From Perkinsus marinus ATCC 50983 (Eukaryota; Perkinsozoa; Perkinsida; Perkinsidae), in NCBI RefSeq assembly GCF_000006405.1, contig NW_003207820.1, forward strand, positions 8,337 through 72,336: 64,000 bases of DNA, in the 5' to 3' direction. The notes under the pieces were generated by a model, which had not been told where the DNA came from, did no database searches, and was given only the letters and a program-made list of their open reading frames with translations. The translations under genes and the position numbers were made by a program. Position 1 is the stretch's first letter; each line of letters begins with the position of its first letter. Positions 48,439 through 60,381 of the stretch are shown piece after piece.

Positions 48439-51400
48439 TCATTGCGGATTCCAAACGGTCGTGTGCTCCCCTGCGCCGGAATCAGGTTTTGATACACTCG
48501 CTCTGATAACTTTGCTGAGCTCAACGAGATGTGTCTGCACTTCGCTGATCCGGCCCAGAGCCTCATCCCTCGTCTCCTCTTCTGCTCGTAAACATACATC
48601 CACCTAATAGTAGACCATAGAACTACAGTAGGGTTGACGAAGGTTTTCCCACCTCTGAACAACCATGCTGAGCCGCCATGATGGTCTCGAGTTTAGTCCT
48701 CACGGTTTGGCACACGAGGCGACTTGTGAGTGACTCTATCTCTCTCAAGCTCGCATCTGTCTTCAAGGCTGTTGCCCTTAGCACTTCCGACTGAGTGAAA
48801 CCCAATGGCGACCCCCACAACGAGAAAAAATAAACTCGAACTCCTTGTTCTGGGAACATCGAGCGTTGGCCCACGCAGAGTATGTACTCATACATACTCT
48901 GGCGTTATTAATACAGCACACCAAGAAGTTAGGATGGACTCCACAATAGCCTAGCTGTGCTCTGCATGGTGTAGGAGGCCACGCATGCCTCACCTTAGAG
49001 TCACGATCGACCTCGGCTTCCCTAAGAGCCTCGACTGCCTCCTCAACCCTCTTAGTAGCAACTTCCACTCGAGTCTTCTGCTCTGATAGCTCCAATGCTC
49101 TACTCTCTCGTTCCGCTGATGATGACAACATGGCAGGTCGCGATAAAGCGTCATAACAAGCACTCACCTTTGCATTGGTCCACATCAGCGAGTTGTCTAC
49201 TCTCCGCTTCCTGCAACTCCTTCACCCGCTTCTCCAGGGCACCAACATCACTGATCTCAGCCAACTCCACCTCTAGCTCAGAACAACGCTTCTGGAGGAC
49301 TCCCACTTGTTCTCTAGCGTGGGATTCTAGCTCCTGACCAGACCACGGCTGATACGAACAATTTGTGACCGCGCTCTTCAACCATCAGCACACGGATGAG
49401 TCGCAAACACTAACCTTAGCAGCTTCAGCGTGGTCTCGGGCAACCGCAGCTTCCTTTCGTAAAGCCAGGATCCTATTATCGACTACTAGCCTGCATTCCT
49501 CAACTCGGGCCCGCAGTTCTCCCAAGTCAGTGGGACGACCTATAGAAGGGCACCAGAGGCTCAAACGGCGTTCAGTCCCTCGTGCATCTCCTCACTAGAC
49601 TGCCCCTCATCTGTCAACCACGACGGCATCTCAGCCCAGATGACGTCAACTTCATCATCTGTTTGGGCGGCATTCGCACGATATATAAGACCGTTAATGT
49701 TAACGCGTATGGCCTCGATATCGCTCAGCTCGGCAACCACCCTGTCCGCGGTGTTAGCTGAGTTGTCAGCCTCAGAGCTTCTATTCCTGAACATACAATG
49801 GAGTTTCGCCCGTGATATGGGAAACACTAGTGAAAAACATATGTCACATTTCACTTGGCAAAAAACGCATGTGAGCAGTGAATAACGCGTAAAACACGTG
49901 ATGTGTTTTTCATGTGATGTGTAAAACGCGTCTAACGCATGATAGCCAGTTCATTCCAGAAGTGCTACAGTGAAGACCTCCCACCTGGCCTCGACTTCTG
50001 CCGCGTGGAGCTCCGCTTGAGCCGCCTCCGTTGCTCTCAAACAATGAGCCGTCCGTGCAGGTACCCCAGCAAGCCTATCCCGTGCTATGGCCAGTTTGCT
50101 GAGCACAAGGCGCCATAGCCCAGCCTACTCCGTATTACTGGACGATACTTTTTGATATCAGCCAAGCGGGCATTGGCGCGGGCCACCAACTCTGCTGAGG
50201 CAGACAGCGCTTGCAGTGCCATCTTGTGGAGCCTGATGCGTTGAATTTGATGGGACGCCAGAAGGAAAAACGTCTACCTCTTCGCATCGGCCATCACTGA
50301 CGTGTGTTTACCGAGCTGATCCTCAGCATCCACGACTACACGCTGAGCACTCGCCACCTCAGCCTGTTCGCGCGCCAACGAGTGGATATCTCTGACAAGC
50401 AGTTTCTATCCTCATAATTTGATTAAATCACGGCCGCACTTCTCCCGCATGCGCTGACTCATCGTTAGCAGCTTCCTTCTGGTCAAAAGCAGTCCATCCG
50501 TGGCCCTGCGGCTGTCACCAGTGGCCATACTAGCCTGATGACTATTCAGTCCCCAGCAGCTAATATAATAGCGAATACCGTTTCCCATGAAGCCGTTAGC
50601 CTCTCCTGTGTCCGTTCGAGGGCATCAAAGGCATCAAGCAGTCGGGAGACGACTGCCTTGTCAAGGCCTTCCCTCGTGGTTCCCCTCCGCCTCACGTCAC
50701 CCTCCTGTGCTTGCACTGTCTCTTCACATAGTTTGCACGAGTCTAACAGAGTATGCCTAGGACGGTGACCATACCTCGCCGACCCACCCGCTAGCTGTTC
50801 ATGCTTCTCGGCCAGGGCGCCCCTACAGGTCAATTCCACACACCGTAGACGGGTCTCCGAGGTCTGCTCTGATACGCTCTTGCATTCACACCATCCATGG
50901 CAAGCCAGCAGCGCCTCGCTAGCTGCCACATTCCCATGGTGATCCACGAGCCACCGCAGCCTCTCGACTGCCGTATCAAAGAGACGCCCCCAGCAGCGCT
51001 CGTTCCGAGCATAAGCCGTGAAAGGAGCTTCCTCTTGTACTGGCAACTCCAACAGCGGTCCTCGGAAGTACACCACAAGGAGATTGCATGTGAGGTCAGT
51101 GATGATATCATTGTCGGAGAGGAGTGTTCGGATGAACGCCTCCATCGTTTCATCAAGGACCGCATCGAGTGTCTCAAAAAGTGACACTTCGTCTGAAGTG
51201 CCACCGACCTCTTCAACACGTTTCACTTGCTCGCCAAGAGTGCGCCACAATTGGTCGCGATGCGGTAAAAGGACCGCATTCCCCCGACGGAGCAGCACCG
51301 AAATGATCAACCCTGTTATGCATTTCGTAGACAGGTCGTCCTCGGCCATGAGGGCCTCAAGTAGCTGCAGACCTGAACTCTGGCGGTCGGTCAAAGCGAT

Positions 51401-52332
51401 CTCCAAGTCCGGGTCAGCGGCGACCGCAATGACCAGGGCTCGAGCCATGCACAAGGAAATGTCTGCCGCTTCCGCTCCGCCTAGCAGACCACACTGAAAA
51501 GACCGACCTTTGAGAGCGCCTACCTGAGAGCTTCTCCAGCATACAGCTGAGGCCACCATCCACTTGGAAGTAGAGAAACATGGATTCCGGATGGGAGCGT
51601 ACGAGATGGAGGAGTACCTACCTCGGCCCTGGTACGCGTATCACAGCCTGGTAGACTCACATCTTCTACTGCTGTAGCCGACAAGGTCCGCCCCAGTGCG
51701 TTCATAAGCACTCGTACTCCACCCTCGTCAGAGATCAATCTACTGCCACCCCGAGTGCCAACAGCTTGGCCCAATACAGCTAGGGCCGCCCCAGCCACAG
51801 AGGGGTCTCCAGCATCAACATGCTCGAGCAGTGTTCGTATGACGGGCCGGCATGAGGCGACCGAAGGAGCTAATGAGGCCTCTAGGGAAAGCGGGCAAAG
51901 CAGCTTCAAGTACTTCACGTCCTTCGACCATGCATACCGTACGATTATAGATACCTCAGCAGAGGCCTCGAGAAAGTGCCACACACGGTTGTCTTCATAT
52001 ACCCGCCGCATGAGCAAGACTTGACGTAGGTATCGTTCCAACCCCACACGCCTCTCCTCAACCATAATAGGGTCATGAGCTCGCCAAGGCAAGTACCGCT
52101 TGGGTGGTAGCCTCACTGGTCCTTCTAACAGAGAGATGATGGCCCAGTGGAGAGCATGGAAGTCCGCATACCGACGGCGGACCGTCCAACGCAGCACTCT
52201 GCCTGGCCCTGATACTGCTACAGTGTACCACACAGGAGTGGTTTCGAGGCTAACACGAGGGATGGCGATACTGAGGACGTTGGTCGTGGTGTGTCTACTA
52301 TCATTCCATTCCGAAGGAGACGTTACCGACAT
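48439..52332 (-). CDS. PX-domain protein with helical-repeat and coiled-coil regions
   Basis: A multi-exon minus-strand gene from the ATG at 52332 (MSVTSPSEWND...) to a TGA at 48439-48441. Residues about 15-125 form a PX domain: WYTVAVSGPGRVLRW, VRRRYADFHALHWAII (RRYxxF core), RLPPKRYLPW and ERRVGLERYLRQVLLM. PX domains bind phosphoinositides, often PI3P, on endosomes. Next is an armadillo-like helical region (PSVAGAALAVLGQAVGTRGG...) and a long helical block (50546-51559). The C-terminal third is coiled coil (LEVELAEISDVGALEKRVKEL, ALREAEVDRDSK, LRAEEETRDEALGRISEVQTHL). The architecture suggests a sorting-nexin-like endosomal tether or adaptor; I do not recognise an orthologue. Exon joints in 49.9-50.5 kb and 48.4-49.0 kb are only partly resolved. 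Confidence 0.65.
49840..49950. repeat. Repeat-rich insert in a PX-gene intron
   Basis: An AT/CG-rich stretch with direct repeats (gtgatgtgt twice, aacgcgt/aacgcat several times) and a local hairpin aaaacac-gtgat-gtgtttt (about 49891-49909). Base composition differs from the flanking coding sequence. It may be a small decayed transposon. Confidence 0.5.
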
Positions 52333-52682
52333 ACAGGGGGTCAACAACCCGGTGAGCTAAGTAAGAAGGGAAACTCAACGTAGGAGGAAGCATTATCACA
52401 ACAGTGATAGACACCATGAGCCGTAAGAGGCTCATGCTACTTCCACGCGTCTTAACGTGTCAAGGCACTATGTTGTGTCTATTGTAGATGATCTCACAGA
52501 CAGGCCTGCTACAAAGCTTACCGACTGGTCACACCAAGCTGCTACAGCGGATTCGACAAGCTCAACCCCCCGAAACTAGCGCAAAAACAATTGCATCTAT
52601 TAAGACAACAGATCACTTACACTTACAACGTACATACGGATACATGTAGAGCTCCACAGCGGGAGAGGCAGCTCTGTTACTT
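52333..52682. other. Intergenic
   Basis: Contains a small inverted repeat around 52410-52465 (ccgtaagaggctcatgctac...cgtcttaacg). No gene recognised. Confidence 0.35.
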
Positions 52683-53720
52683 TTAACTCAGGGATTTAAC
52701 ACGAGTAAACATGGCCACGATTTTAGCCTCATCCGGACCACGACCGAAGCCTCTAAGGGTCTCCCTCAATCCACGGTTGATAGCTCTGATAACCTCATCA
52801 CCGCAATGCCTAAATTGTACAAAGAACGGTCTGGTAGAAGCAATAGTAGGGAGGTGATTACCTCAACTTTCTTGCCTCATCTTCTCTTAGGATATAATAC
52901 TCATATGGGAGAATGCCGTCATTCGAATCGCTATAGGTTACTCCCAGATAAGACGAGTCTCCTCTTAGATAGCACTTCTTACCCTCCTGCAACAACGAGG
53001 CACTCGAACAACGGGTGCGCCTTTGGCAATGATGCCTCAGGACGTTAGTATTCGATCAACACCAAGCAGCCTCGCAAACAAAGACACACTCAGCCGGTCC
53101 AAGAATCCACCAACGAGGCGAATGATACCTCCTGATCGCTGATCCGCTCTTCCTCTTCCCAACCAGCAGTCAGTTCAGCGACTCTCTGAGACCAACCATA
53201 AGTCAACCAACCTTACTGTTACCTCTACAATGAGCCGAGAGGCTTACCTCCTTCGATGACTTTCCTCCCGAGGCCTGAGAAGGAGATCGGGCATGAGACC
53301 ATCGAACGGCGTAATTCACTACAGCAGCCACATCACATCAGTACAAACATTGACGAATGATTGCGGAGTGCAAAGAGAGAGACTATAGAGTCGAGATAAC
53401 CTACCGTTCTCCCATCAACTCTCGAGAAGAAGGACAAAGCCATCAATGAGATGCAGAGAATGCGGCAAGGCATTAGCGACAAGTAAAAAAGGGAGCAGGG
53501 AACCTCTACGGCGGTGAGCTCCAACATCCTATTCCTCTAGCATACCAGCCATGCAAGAGCCATGACAGGTGTAGATCTGCGGACTCAACCATCGCGACTG
53601 AGCCATGGCGAAGATAGGAAGCGGAGTCTCAGTAACCACCAGGAGTAAGAGAAGAGTTGACGACAGCATCATCATCACAAGCCTCCACCAATGGCACTGT
53701 AGAGCCGCATGCAACGACAG
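52683..53720 (-). CDS. Hypothetical secreted or charged protein, exons partly resolved
   Basis: Minus-strand exons 52862-52986 and 52683-52809 join in phase across a 52-nt intron. They encode EGKKCYLRGDSSYLGVTYSD, LPYEYYILREDEARKLR and HCGDEVIRAINRGLRETLRG, with TAA at 52683-52685. An upstream exon near 53150-53220 (RVAELTAGWEEEERISDQE) and another near 53270-53330 (ARSPSQASGGKSSKE) fit the same direction. At about 53590-53690 a hydrophobic leader (MMMLSSTLLLLLVVTETPLP) could be a signal peptide of the same gene, but I could not connect it in phase. No family recognised. Confidence 0.35.
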
Positions 53721-53794
53721 AGCCGTCCACTAGCATCAAACGAGAGACACAACAAGTTCAACATCCGAAGGGAAAGATCATCATTATCATCATG

Positions 53795-53825
53795 CTGTTG
53801 TTGTTGTCAACAACAACAACAACAG
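53795..53825. repeat. Trinucleotide hairpin (TTG)n/(CAA)n
   Basis: A run ctgttgttgttgt is followed directly by caacaacaacaacaacag, so two complementary microsatellites meet head to head and can fold into a perfect hairpin with an arm of about 13 bp. Confidence 0.85.
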
Positions 53826-53829
53826 TAGC

Positions 53830-55013
53830 CATGTGTGCTTACACGAGGAAGTGAAAAAGAGAAACAGTTAGCGGCAGTGGCTCTTCTATGGACTTGCATA
53901 TACTTACTGGAACCCATGGATTTGCTAACTGCAGTACGATGCGCCTAAAGGCCAGCGGTTGCAAGACGTCTTAACTAATCAAGGACCGACTAGGAGTTGG
54001 AGTTCAACTAGTCTTATTCCCACCAACTCCAAGATCCTCAATGCTAAGCAAAGCATGACGAAAAGAGGATACAACACCAGCGGTGAGTCAACACCGGGCT
54101 GAGGAGTATGTCGAGTTCATTGGGAAGGCTTCAAGCAACACGAGGCATCCCCCGTATGAGAAGCTACTGACTGAAAAATGATGCTGTTGTAGCACCTGAT
54201 AGTGACCGATCGGACCCCTTCTGAATGAGCGTCCCATCGCCGAGGATCATGCTCACTGAGAGGGAGGAACACATAACTGAGCATATTAGAAGCAGACAAT
54301 GAGATGGAACAAGAAATTCGAGCACTGACTGCTGGGAACTAAGAAACGCTCGAAGACGGCTTGCAATGGTCGAGGCGATAGTAATACACCACAAAACGAC
54401 TCAACTGATTACCCAACCTCAATGTAATAAACACTCGCTGAGCATATGTCCCCACTCTAGGATCATGAAAGTAGTCCCTGGGAGGTTGTATGGAATCACC
54501 ATAAGATGCCTACGAGAAAAGGGAATGAGGCTAGATAGGGGAAACGACACCGAGGAGATAAGCTCCCACCCATCACCAATTGACAGACTCACAACACAAC
54601 AACACATGCAACATGGAACCTGAAGAGAATCGCTTATCCATCCTTACATCGATTAGAGGAGAGCCTGACAGGAGCCATGATGAAGTCCTTCACTTTTTAA
54701 TATGAGGGACCAATAACTATAGAAGCACGACATACGTCTTCTCACGATCGACAGCTGCCCACACTATGCAGTTTGTCAACACTAATTGTAACATGTCAAC
54801 ACATAAGGAATACTTATGAACATGAATCGACGTTTACAGCGGGGTTTCCCACTCACATCGTGATGTGATTCAACCGTTTTTACCGTTGTATCAGCAGTCC
54901 AATTGAATGACTCAACTACACAACTAGAGTCTCATTATAATACTCACAGCAACAATCATGACACCTTTGATAACAACGTATCGAACATGAAAGGCAAGAT
55001 ATGCCTCGGTGAC
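53830..55013. other. Intergenic or unassigned
   Basis: Only short overlapping frames on both strands (for example around 54164-54623). No motif recognised. Confidence 0.35.
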
Positions 55014-55642
55014 TCATGATTCGAGGTCTTCGTCTTCACCATACGGAAGGAAGTCACTGCCGTTTTCGTAGTCACCGTTAGCATCATCATCATCGCCGGA
55101 GTCAATAACGACCATGTCGTCATCCCCTTCCTCGTCTGTCTTCACTTCAACCTAAGAACAGTACACGATATTGCCGCGAAGGGTGATGATAGAATATTCT
55201 TGGCCTTCGAAATGCCTAGTGATCAACACGCCCGATAGGCAGTGTTATGAGTACTCTAGCCCCACCCGGGATTCGAACTCACGACCCCAAGTACGGTACC
55301 ATAAGCAGAACCGAATCATAAAACGAGAGGATACTGTTGAAGGAGCAATTCCCAATTAATCGACTATCGAATCCATTCACCAACTGGTGCCATCTCACAT
55401 CATCGGAGGGATCTACTTGGTCGGTCTCGGGAACAGCTTTTGGCTGTTGGTCCTCTGGCTGGTTTCCCTTACAAGGACAAGGATATGCCATCCCTCGAAT
55501 GGACCACAGGACAGCTTACCGGTTCGAGTCGTCTCAGGGGCTGGCCGGACTCCTGTGGCGCCAGGGACCTCAAGCCCACAGCCTCGACTATGTGCCACAC
55601 AGCAGCGAGGAGCGCGATAATATAAGTCGCAGAAAGGCGCAT
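55014..55642 (-). CDS. Small acidic secreted protein
   Basis: Three exons (55520-55642, 55417-55458, 55014-55151) join in phase to 100 aa from the ATG at 55642 to a TGA. Residues 1-22 (MRLSATYIIALLAAVWHIVEAV) are a classical signal peptide: short basic n-region, hydrophobic core, then a polar break. The mature part is Pro/Glu/Gln-rich and ends in an intensely acidic tail (about half Asp/Glu over the last 45 residues, including DDDD). No Cys or known domain. Acidic secreted peptides can bind calcium or cationic surfaces, but nothing in the sequence shows this. The second intron (55152-55416, 265 nt) is several times longer than most introns in the window and contains a tRNA B-box-like sequence. 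I do not recognise a family. Confidence 0.55.
55268..55284 (-). repeat. tRNA B-box-like sequence in intron
   Basis: Reads gtgagttcgaatcccgg on the minus strand, close to the B box GGTTCGAATCC. The stem is imperfect and no full cloverleaf is visible. It lies in the 265-nt intron of the acidic secreted protein gene. Confidence 0.4.
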
Positions 55643-56144
55643 GTTAGAGCGGAAAGGAAGCGTCAAAGGCGAAACAGATTCCAGCACAGGGCATTGGAAA
55701 TAGAGGTAGTGCTCGAAGATAATAGGATGTACAAGAATGCAAGGCGGAATTTAACTCTACTGGAAATAGTACTCCAACGACAAGTCGTCCCGTCCCTGTG
55801 AGGAAGTAACAAGCTGTTAGTCGGGAGGAACCTGTACTCAGACACTAAGATCAGGGCTATCTAAGCCATACCTGTCATGAGTGTTGTAACCTATCATAGG
55901 GAGTGATCGGATTCGATGCTGAGTAAGGCTGATCCACCGAAACATTCATAAGCTATGACCCACCCGAACGCGGGAGACGGCTCATGATCTCATGCATACC
56001 GCAACTCCCTATGACAACATCAACTTGAACGCAATCCTGTGCTTAGGACAGACAGAGACGTAGACTGTTATGAAACTCGATTTGGCTAACTAGGCCTCAG
56101 CAATAACCTCATCATCATCAATTTGAATGCAATCCCATAGTCTT
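55643..56144. other. Intergenic
   Basis: No gene recognised between two minus-strand genes. Confidence 0.4.
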
Positions 56145-58559
56145 CTATCCCATCGTTGTTGCATCTACCACCTCTCGACCGCCGGCCGCCACAGTCGCTT
56201 CCCCACTTCCCGGAGCGCTCTCAATCCAGTGTCTCAAGTCCTTCACGTCAAACTTAACAACCTTATCCTTAGTGCCATTGATGGGCAAGGTCATGACCGC
56301 ATCCCTACTATGGAAGAGGACCGCCGTACTAGTATGCGCCTTTGACGTCACATGCTCCACCAACTGGCCGAGACCTTGGCAACCATTCTTGCAAAGAACA
56401 CATGAGAACCTCTCTGTGATGGTCTCGTCAATATCACACTTCGACAAGGCATCCCATAGCCTCGCCCGTTCCTCGAACAGCGCCGTCTCCGCAGCGTTAT
56501 CAGACCTCACCAGGACTGAGGGCATGCTATTGTTATAGCGCTCATGTCGATCATCAGTGGGCCGGGAGTCTCGGAAGGGATCTTTAATTCTCCCACCCCG
56601 ACCGTAGCGCTCGAGATGGCTAAGGTAATCGTTGAAAAGAGGGAAGTTCGTTCTGTCTCCTCGCACCTGTGATCTGAGGACAGGAAAGACTTCAGGAAAT
56701 TTTTCACACGGAGTGATGCTACCCGTCCAGTCCCTTGAAAAGGCCTTTCTGAACAAGTTCGATATGGGCCGGAATGGCCAATTCCATCTCCTGGACTTTC
56801 TCATCGGCTATCGTATGGCAACTCTGAAAAGCCCCTATCGAGCATCCCGAGACGCAAGTGTGCTTACTCTCGACTTCTCCAATGCAGCTACCCAGGCCTT
56901 ATCCACCTTCTCAGCCTTCAGCACAGCTACCTTCACAACCATCTTCTGCCCCCAATAATTCACATACCTACATGGGCCTATGGTAACGGCCATGAAGACA
57001 GTGGACAGCTCACGTATCCTCCTCCTTGTCGTTTGCAGAAGCCTGGAGTGATATAAGAGCAATACCCACCGGCTCGAGAGGACGGGTCTTCCACAGCATC
57101 CCTGATGAGGGCAGGCGAGAGTAGTCACCGTCACAAGGCAGCAACTGGCGAGTGAACCCGACGAATCTGAGCAGAGAATTTACCACCCTGCCGATGGAAT
57201 TGCCAACACCCACTGAGCGACCGCCTTTCCAAGCTTCATACGAGGCCATGTGTAAAGGCAGGTTACCGTACCACTCGGTATCTTCTTCGTGGGTGGATGA
57301 TACCCTTCTGGCCATACCGGCGCCTTGAGCCCAAAAAGAGGCATCTCCTCTTCCTCTTCCTGCTTCTGCATCTCCCGTGGCTGTGGTCTCTCTGGGATGG
57401 TCTCCAGTCGGCTCGGTCCCAGTTGTCCTCTAGCAGGCTTTTCCTCCTCAGGTAGATCCTTTACCGTCCTCCTCAGTACAGGAACGGCCGGCGGAGAGGT
57501 CTGAGCCATGAGCGGTCTATGCCTCACCGAGTCCAGATCGGCTTGACACGGAACGTCCGCTTCTGGCTCGAAGTCTGGCGGCAGCTCTCGGGGTGATCTA
57601 GCTGGAACGCTCGGGGGTGACAACACTCCCTTCTCTCGGATGGGACGATCTTCCTCTGTCGCTCGTGAGTAGGCGTATCTTTCCCGCGTTTCAGGAATCC
57701 TCAGCCCGTACCCGTCGCGAGATGGCCCAGCGGCTCCACTGCTTACAGGCCTAATAGGACTGCTATACTCTGAGTTGAGGTTCTGTCGTATAGGAATAGT
57801 AGAATCGAGCTGAGTGTGTTGGTCAGCACCATGCATCATCGGGTCACTACCAACTGCATATCCGTAATGACCACCGTCCGAATGAGGCAGCAGCTGCTGC
57901 TGTGGAGGAGGGGGAGGGGGAGGGGGAGAGGATGATGAGTAGGCACCAGCACTGGACGGCAGTGGATAAGCCGTAGGAGGGTAATCCGGTTGGGGTCTCT
58001 CTGAGTATCCCCGACCCGTTGAACTATAGTTGTCGAATAGTGGTTGTCGATATTGTGGTGGCGGCTGGGGTGGGTCATAATAGTACTGAGTACTCGGCGG
58101 AACTAGCTGCTCCCGAGTTGGATATATCTCTTGTTGCTCTACTGGCCGTCCCTCTCGATAGTAGTAGTAGTCGGCCCCTTGGTTCCCCCATGTCTGACCT
58201 GAGCCAACTGGGACCTCTCTATAAGGCATAGGCTCTGGCCTAACCACACTCCTCTGTTCCACCTCGTAGCGTTGAGTCACCCCATCATCCCTTCCCCAGC
58301 CCTCAGAGTACCCTGTACGTCCCTCAGAAGGATACAGAAGCTGTTGATAGCCAGGCTGGTGCTCAACATGCCTCGGGAGTGACTCATCAGCAATTGGAGG
58401 AGGCCTCGTTGTCGGCTTGGGAGGTCGTACGAAACCACTAAGGTTCCCTTCCCTCACAGACTGGCGCGAGTCTGGAGGCTGGAAGCAGTCCATCCTGGGT
58501 CGCCCGGTGGCGTCCAGCAGACGATTGTCATTATAACCAAAATTAACCGGGGGCCTCAT
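56145..58559 (-). CDS. Proline/tyrosine-rich disordered protein with C-terminal C2H2-like zinc finger
   Basis: A multi-exon minus-strand gene from the ATG at 58559 to the TAA at 56145. The first about 415 residues are low-complexity, rich in Pro, Tyr, Gln, Arg and Ser (polyproline runs, YYYY, QQQ). The rest is more ordered: SVGVGNSIGRVVNSLLRFVG, WKTRPLEPVGIALISLQAS, YVNYWGQKMVVKVAVLKAEK. The terminal exon contains FSCVLCKNGCQGLGQLVEHV then TSKAH, a C-x2-C-x12-H-x5-H finger of the U1/matrin type found in RNA-associated proteins. The exon joint near 56700 needs the 49-nt intron ending at tcctcag to keep frame. Disordered Pro/Tyr/Gln-rich sequence plus a U1-like finger suggests a role in RNA processing or condensates, by inference only. 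An upstream frame (58543-58872) may add a leader exon but does not join in phase. Confidence 0.6.
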
Positions 58560-59540
58560 ACGATAATGAGGAGCCCAGTCTAAGCAGATGGTGATGGTTT
58601 ATTCCGCATGAACTTAGACTCAACACCGGGTAGAAATAAGACCGAAATAGCTCACTGGATGAACCCTCCACCGAGACGACTGCTCTTACCAGCCAGGCCG
58701 AAACGGAGCCAATAAGATTCTCAAGAGGTCCAAGCAACTCTACCGTTTTTGTTTGAATCCAAGAAGAAATCATCCTCGCTGGTGGAAGAAATTCCCAAAC
58801 GGCTCCATGTCTCCTACCCCCTCCATAGTCTTCACTCCATGGGATGCTCCCATCACAGGCACAAGTCGACACAGCCGCGTGCTATGCAGGAGTAATTACA
58901 TTAAGTCATGGAAGCTCATACCCTTTTTTCGACCCGAACGATCAAAAATGGCGGAAAACATGCATCGCTCCGCTGAATTACTGTGACCGTTTCAGGCATT
59001 TCCGTCATTCGAATCTTGCTTCTTGTGCCGGCGTACGATAGCGTGTCGAACGCACATCGCGCCCATGACTAGTCCTACCACGACGGGGTGTACTCATTAC
59101 TCACCTTTGCGTTATAGTCTAACGTGGAAGGGGTGGCATCAGACGTTCAAACGATATTACTTGTCTCGTGGATCTCTCATGGGAGACGACCGGCCTCACA
59201 CTAACCTACGTTGTGATACCCTTGCCAATTTCGTAAATGAGGTAGTCTTGAATGCCTCAAAGGACATCTCACATTCTTTACAAGTGACCTCATGAGACAT
59301 CTCACTGTACAGAGTCTCAGCCCTTTTATAGCGAGTTGGACTCACTTCGATCAACGGGGATTTCGGAACCTACGAACCGACATATGCGGACATCTTTTTG
59401 TGTGTATCGATTGCTCATATAGCGACAGACGAACTAGCTCTGCTTTCCTAACGAAGTGTTCAAGTGAGAGAGAGATTCGCCCTGTCGGGTAGAGCAACGC
59501 TGGACAGTCTCAGTTTGGACCCAGTTGCTGTGTACCTATT
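58560..59540. other. Intergenic between divergent genes
   Basis: Short frames on both strands, none convincing. It should contain the promoters of the proline-rich gene (-) and the next plus-strand gene. Confidence 0.35.
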
Positions 59541-59970
59541 ATGTGCTCAACCTCGGATGATTCTTCCCCTTCCTCCACAAGCTCTTCCTCACCTACTGGA
59601 GCCTCTGTCTGCTACACTTCTGCTGTGCTAACCCCAACTGTGGGCTTACGACTGCCTTTCCTGAGCCTCGCCTCTCCCACTGTTGCTATCGATGCCGAGG
59701 ATGTACCAGAGAGTAGGAGTTCTTGTTGTATGAACTCTCTTGTTGAATCGATTTGCCTCAGATGATACATGTTCGAGACGATCAGCCGAGTGTTCGTGGG
59801 AGCCGTATCATCGCTCTCTGTGGGGTCTTGATCGGCCTTATAGTAGAGATCCTACTATGCAGCAGAAACGACTATTTGTTACTAGTTCTGCCAAACACGG
59901 CAGTGACGAATACCAACAAGAGCAACCTATGAGAACTAAACGACGAGCGGGCGTCGAATCAAGCTATTAG
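59541..59970 (+). CDS. Hypothetical small protein
   Basis: Two exons (59541-59712, 59762-59970) join across a 49-nt GT-AG intron in phase to 126 aa. The N-terminus is Ser/Thr-rich, followed by a mildly hydrophobic middle (VGLRLPFLSLASPTVAI) and a basic, Gln-rich C-terminus (MQQKRLFVTSSAKH...MRTKRRAGVESS). No domain recognised. An alternative donor two codons upstream gives a different C-terminus with a membrane segment, so the reading of exon 2 is not certain. Confidence 0.4.
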
Positions 59971-60381
59971 ATTGTGTATACTTAGAGTATTGCTTGTTCA
60001 CTACTAACCAGCCAAGAGGTTGGATATTCCTATCACAATAGCTGTTGTTGTCTGTTCATGATATTGTAACAATTCCTTACTAGGCTTTCACGCCATTGTA
60101 CAGCGGCGTGAGCCATGCTGTAATCATCATAGTACATCTGTTAACCACTATCTCGTCACATTACTGCCATTGTGCTTGTTTCTCTCTATCTATGTTTGAT
60201 ACTACTATTCAGGCTATTGAGTTTCTACCTACAGCTCTACTCCTACAACCACATCTCGTAGTTTATATTGCTAGGAATGACCACGATACTATCAGCCTTG
60301 TTCCCTACAGAGGATCCCCAACTATCCCTATCGACTCTATTAGACTCATCAGCTACATCGCAGTTGCCTTCACTGTGGTGT

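Noticed and set aside
55337-55801. 154-codon plus-strand ORF
   Set aside because: It is the antisense of the acidic secreted protein gene, which has a signal peptide and in-phase splice sites on the minus strand.
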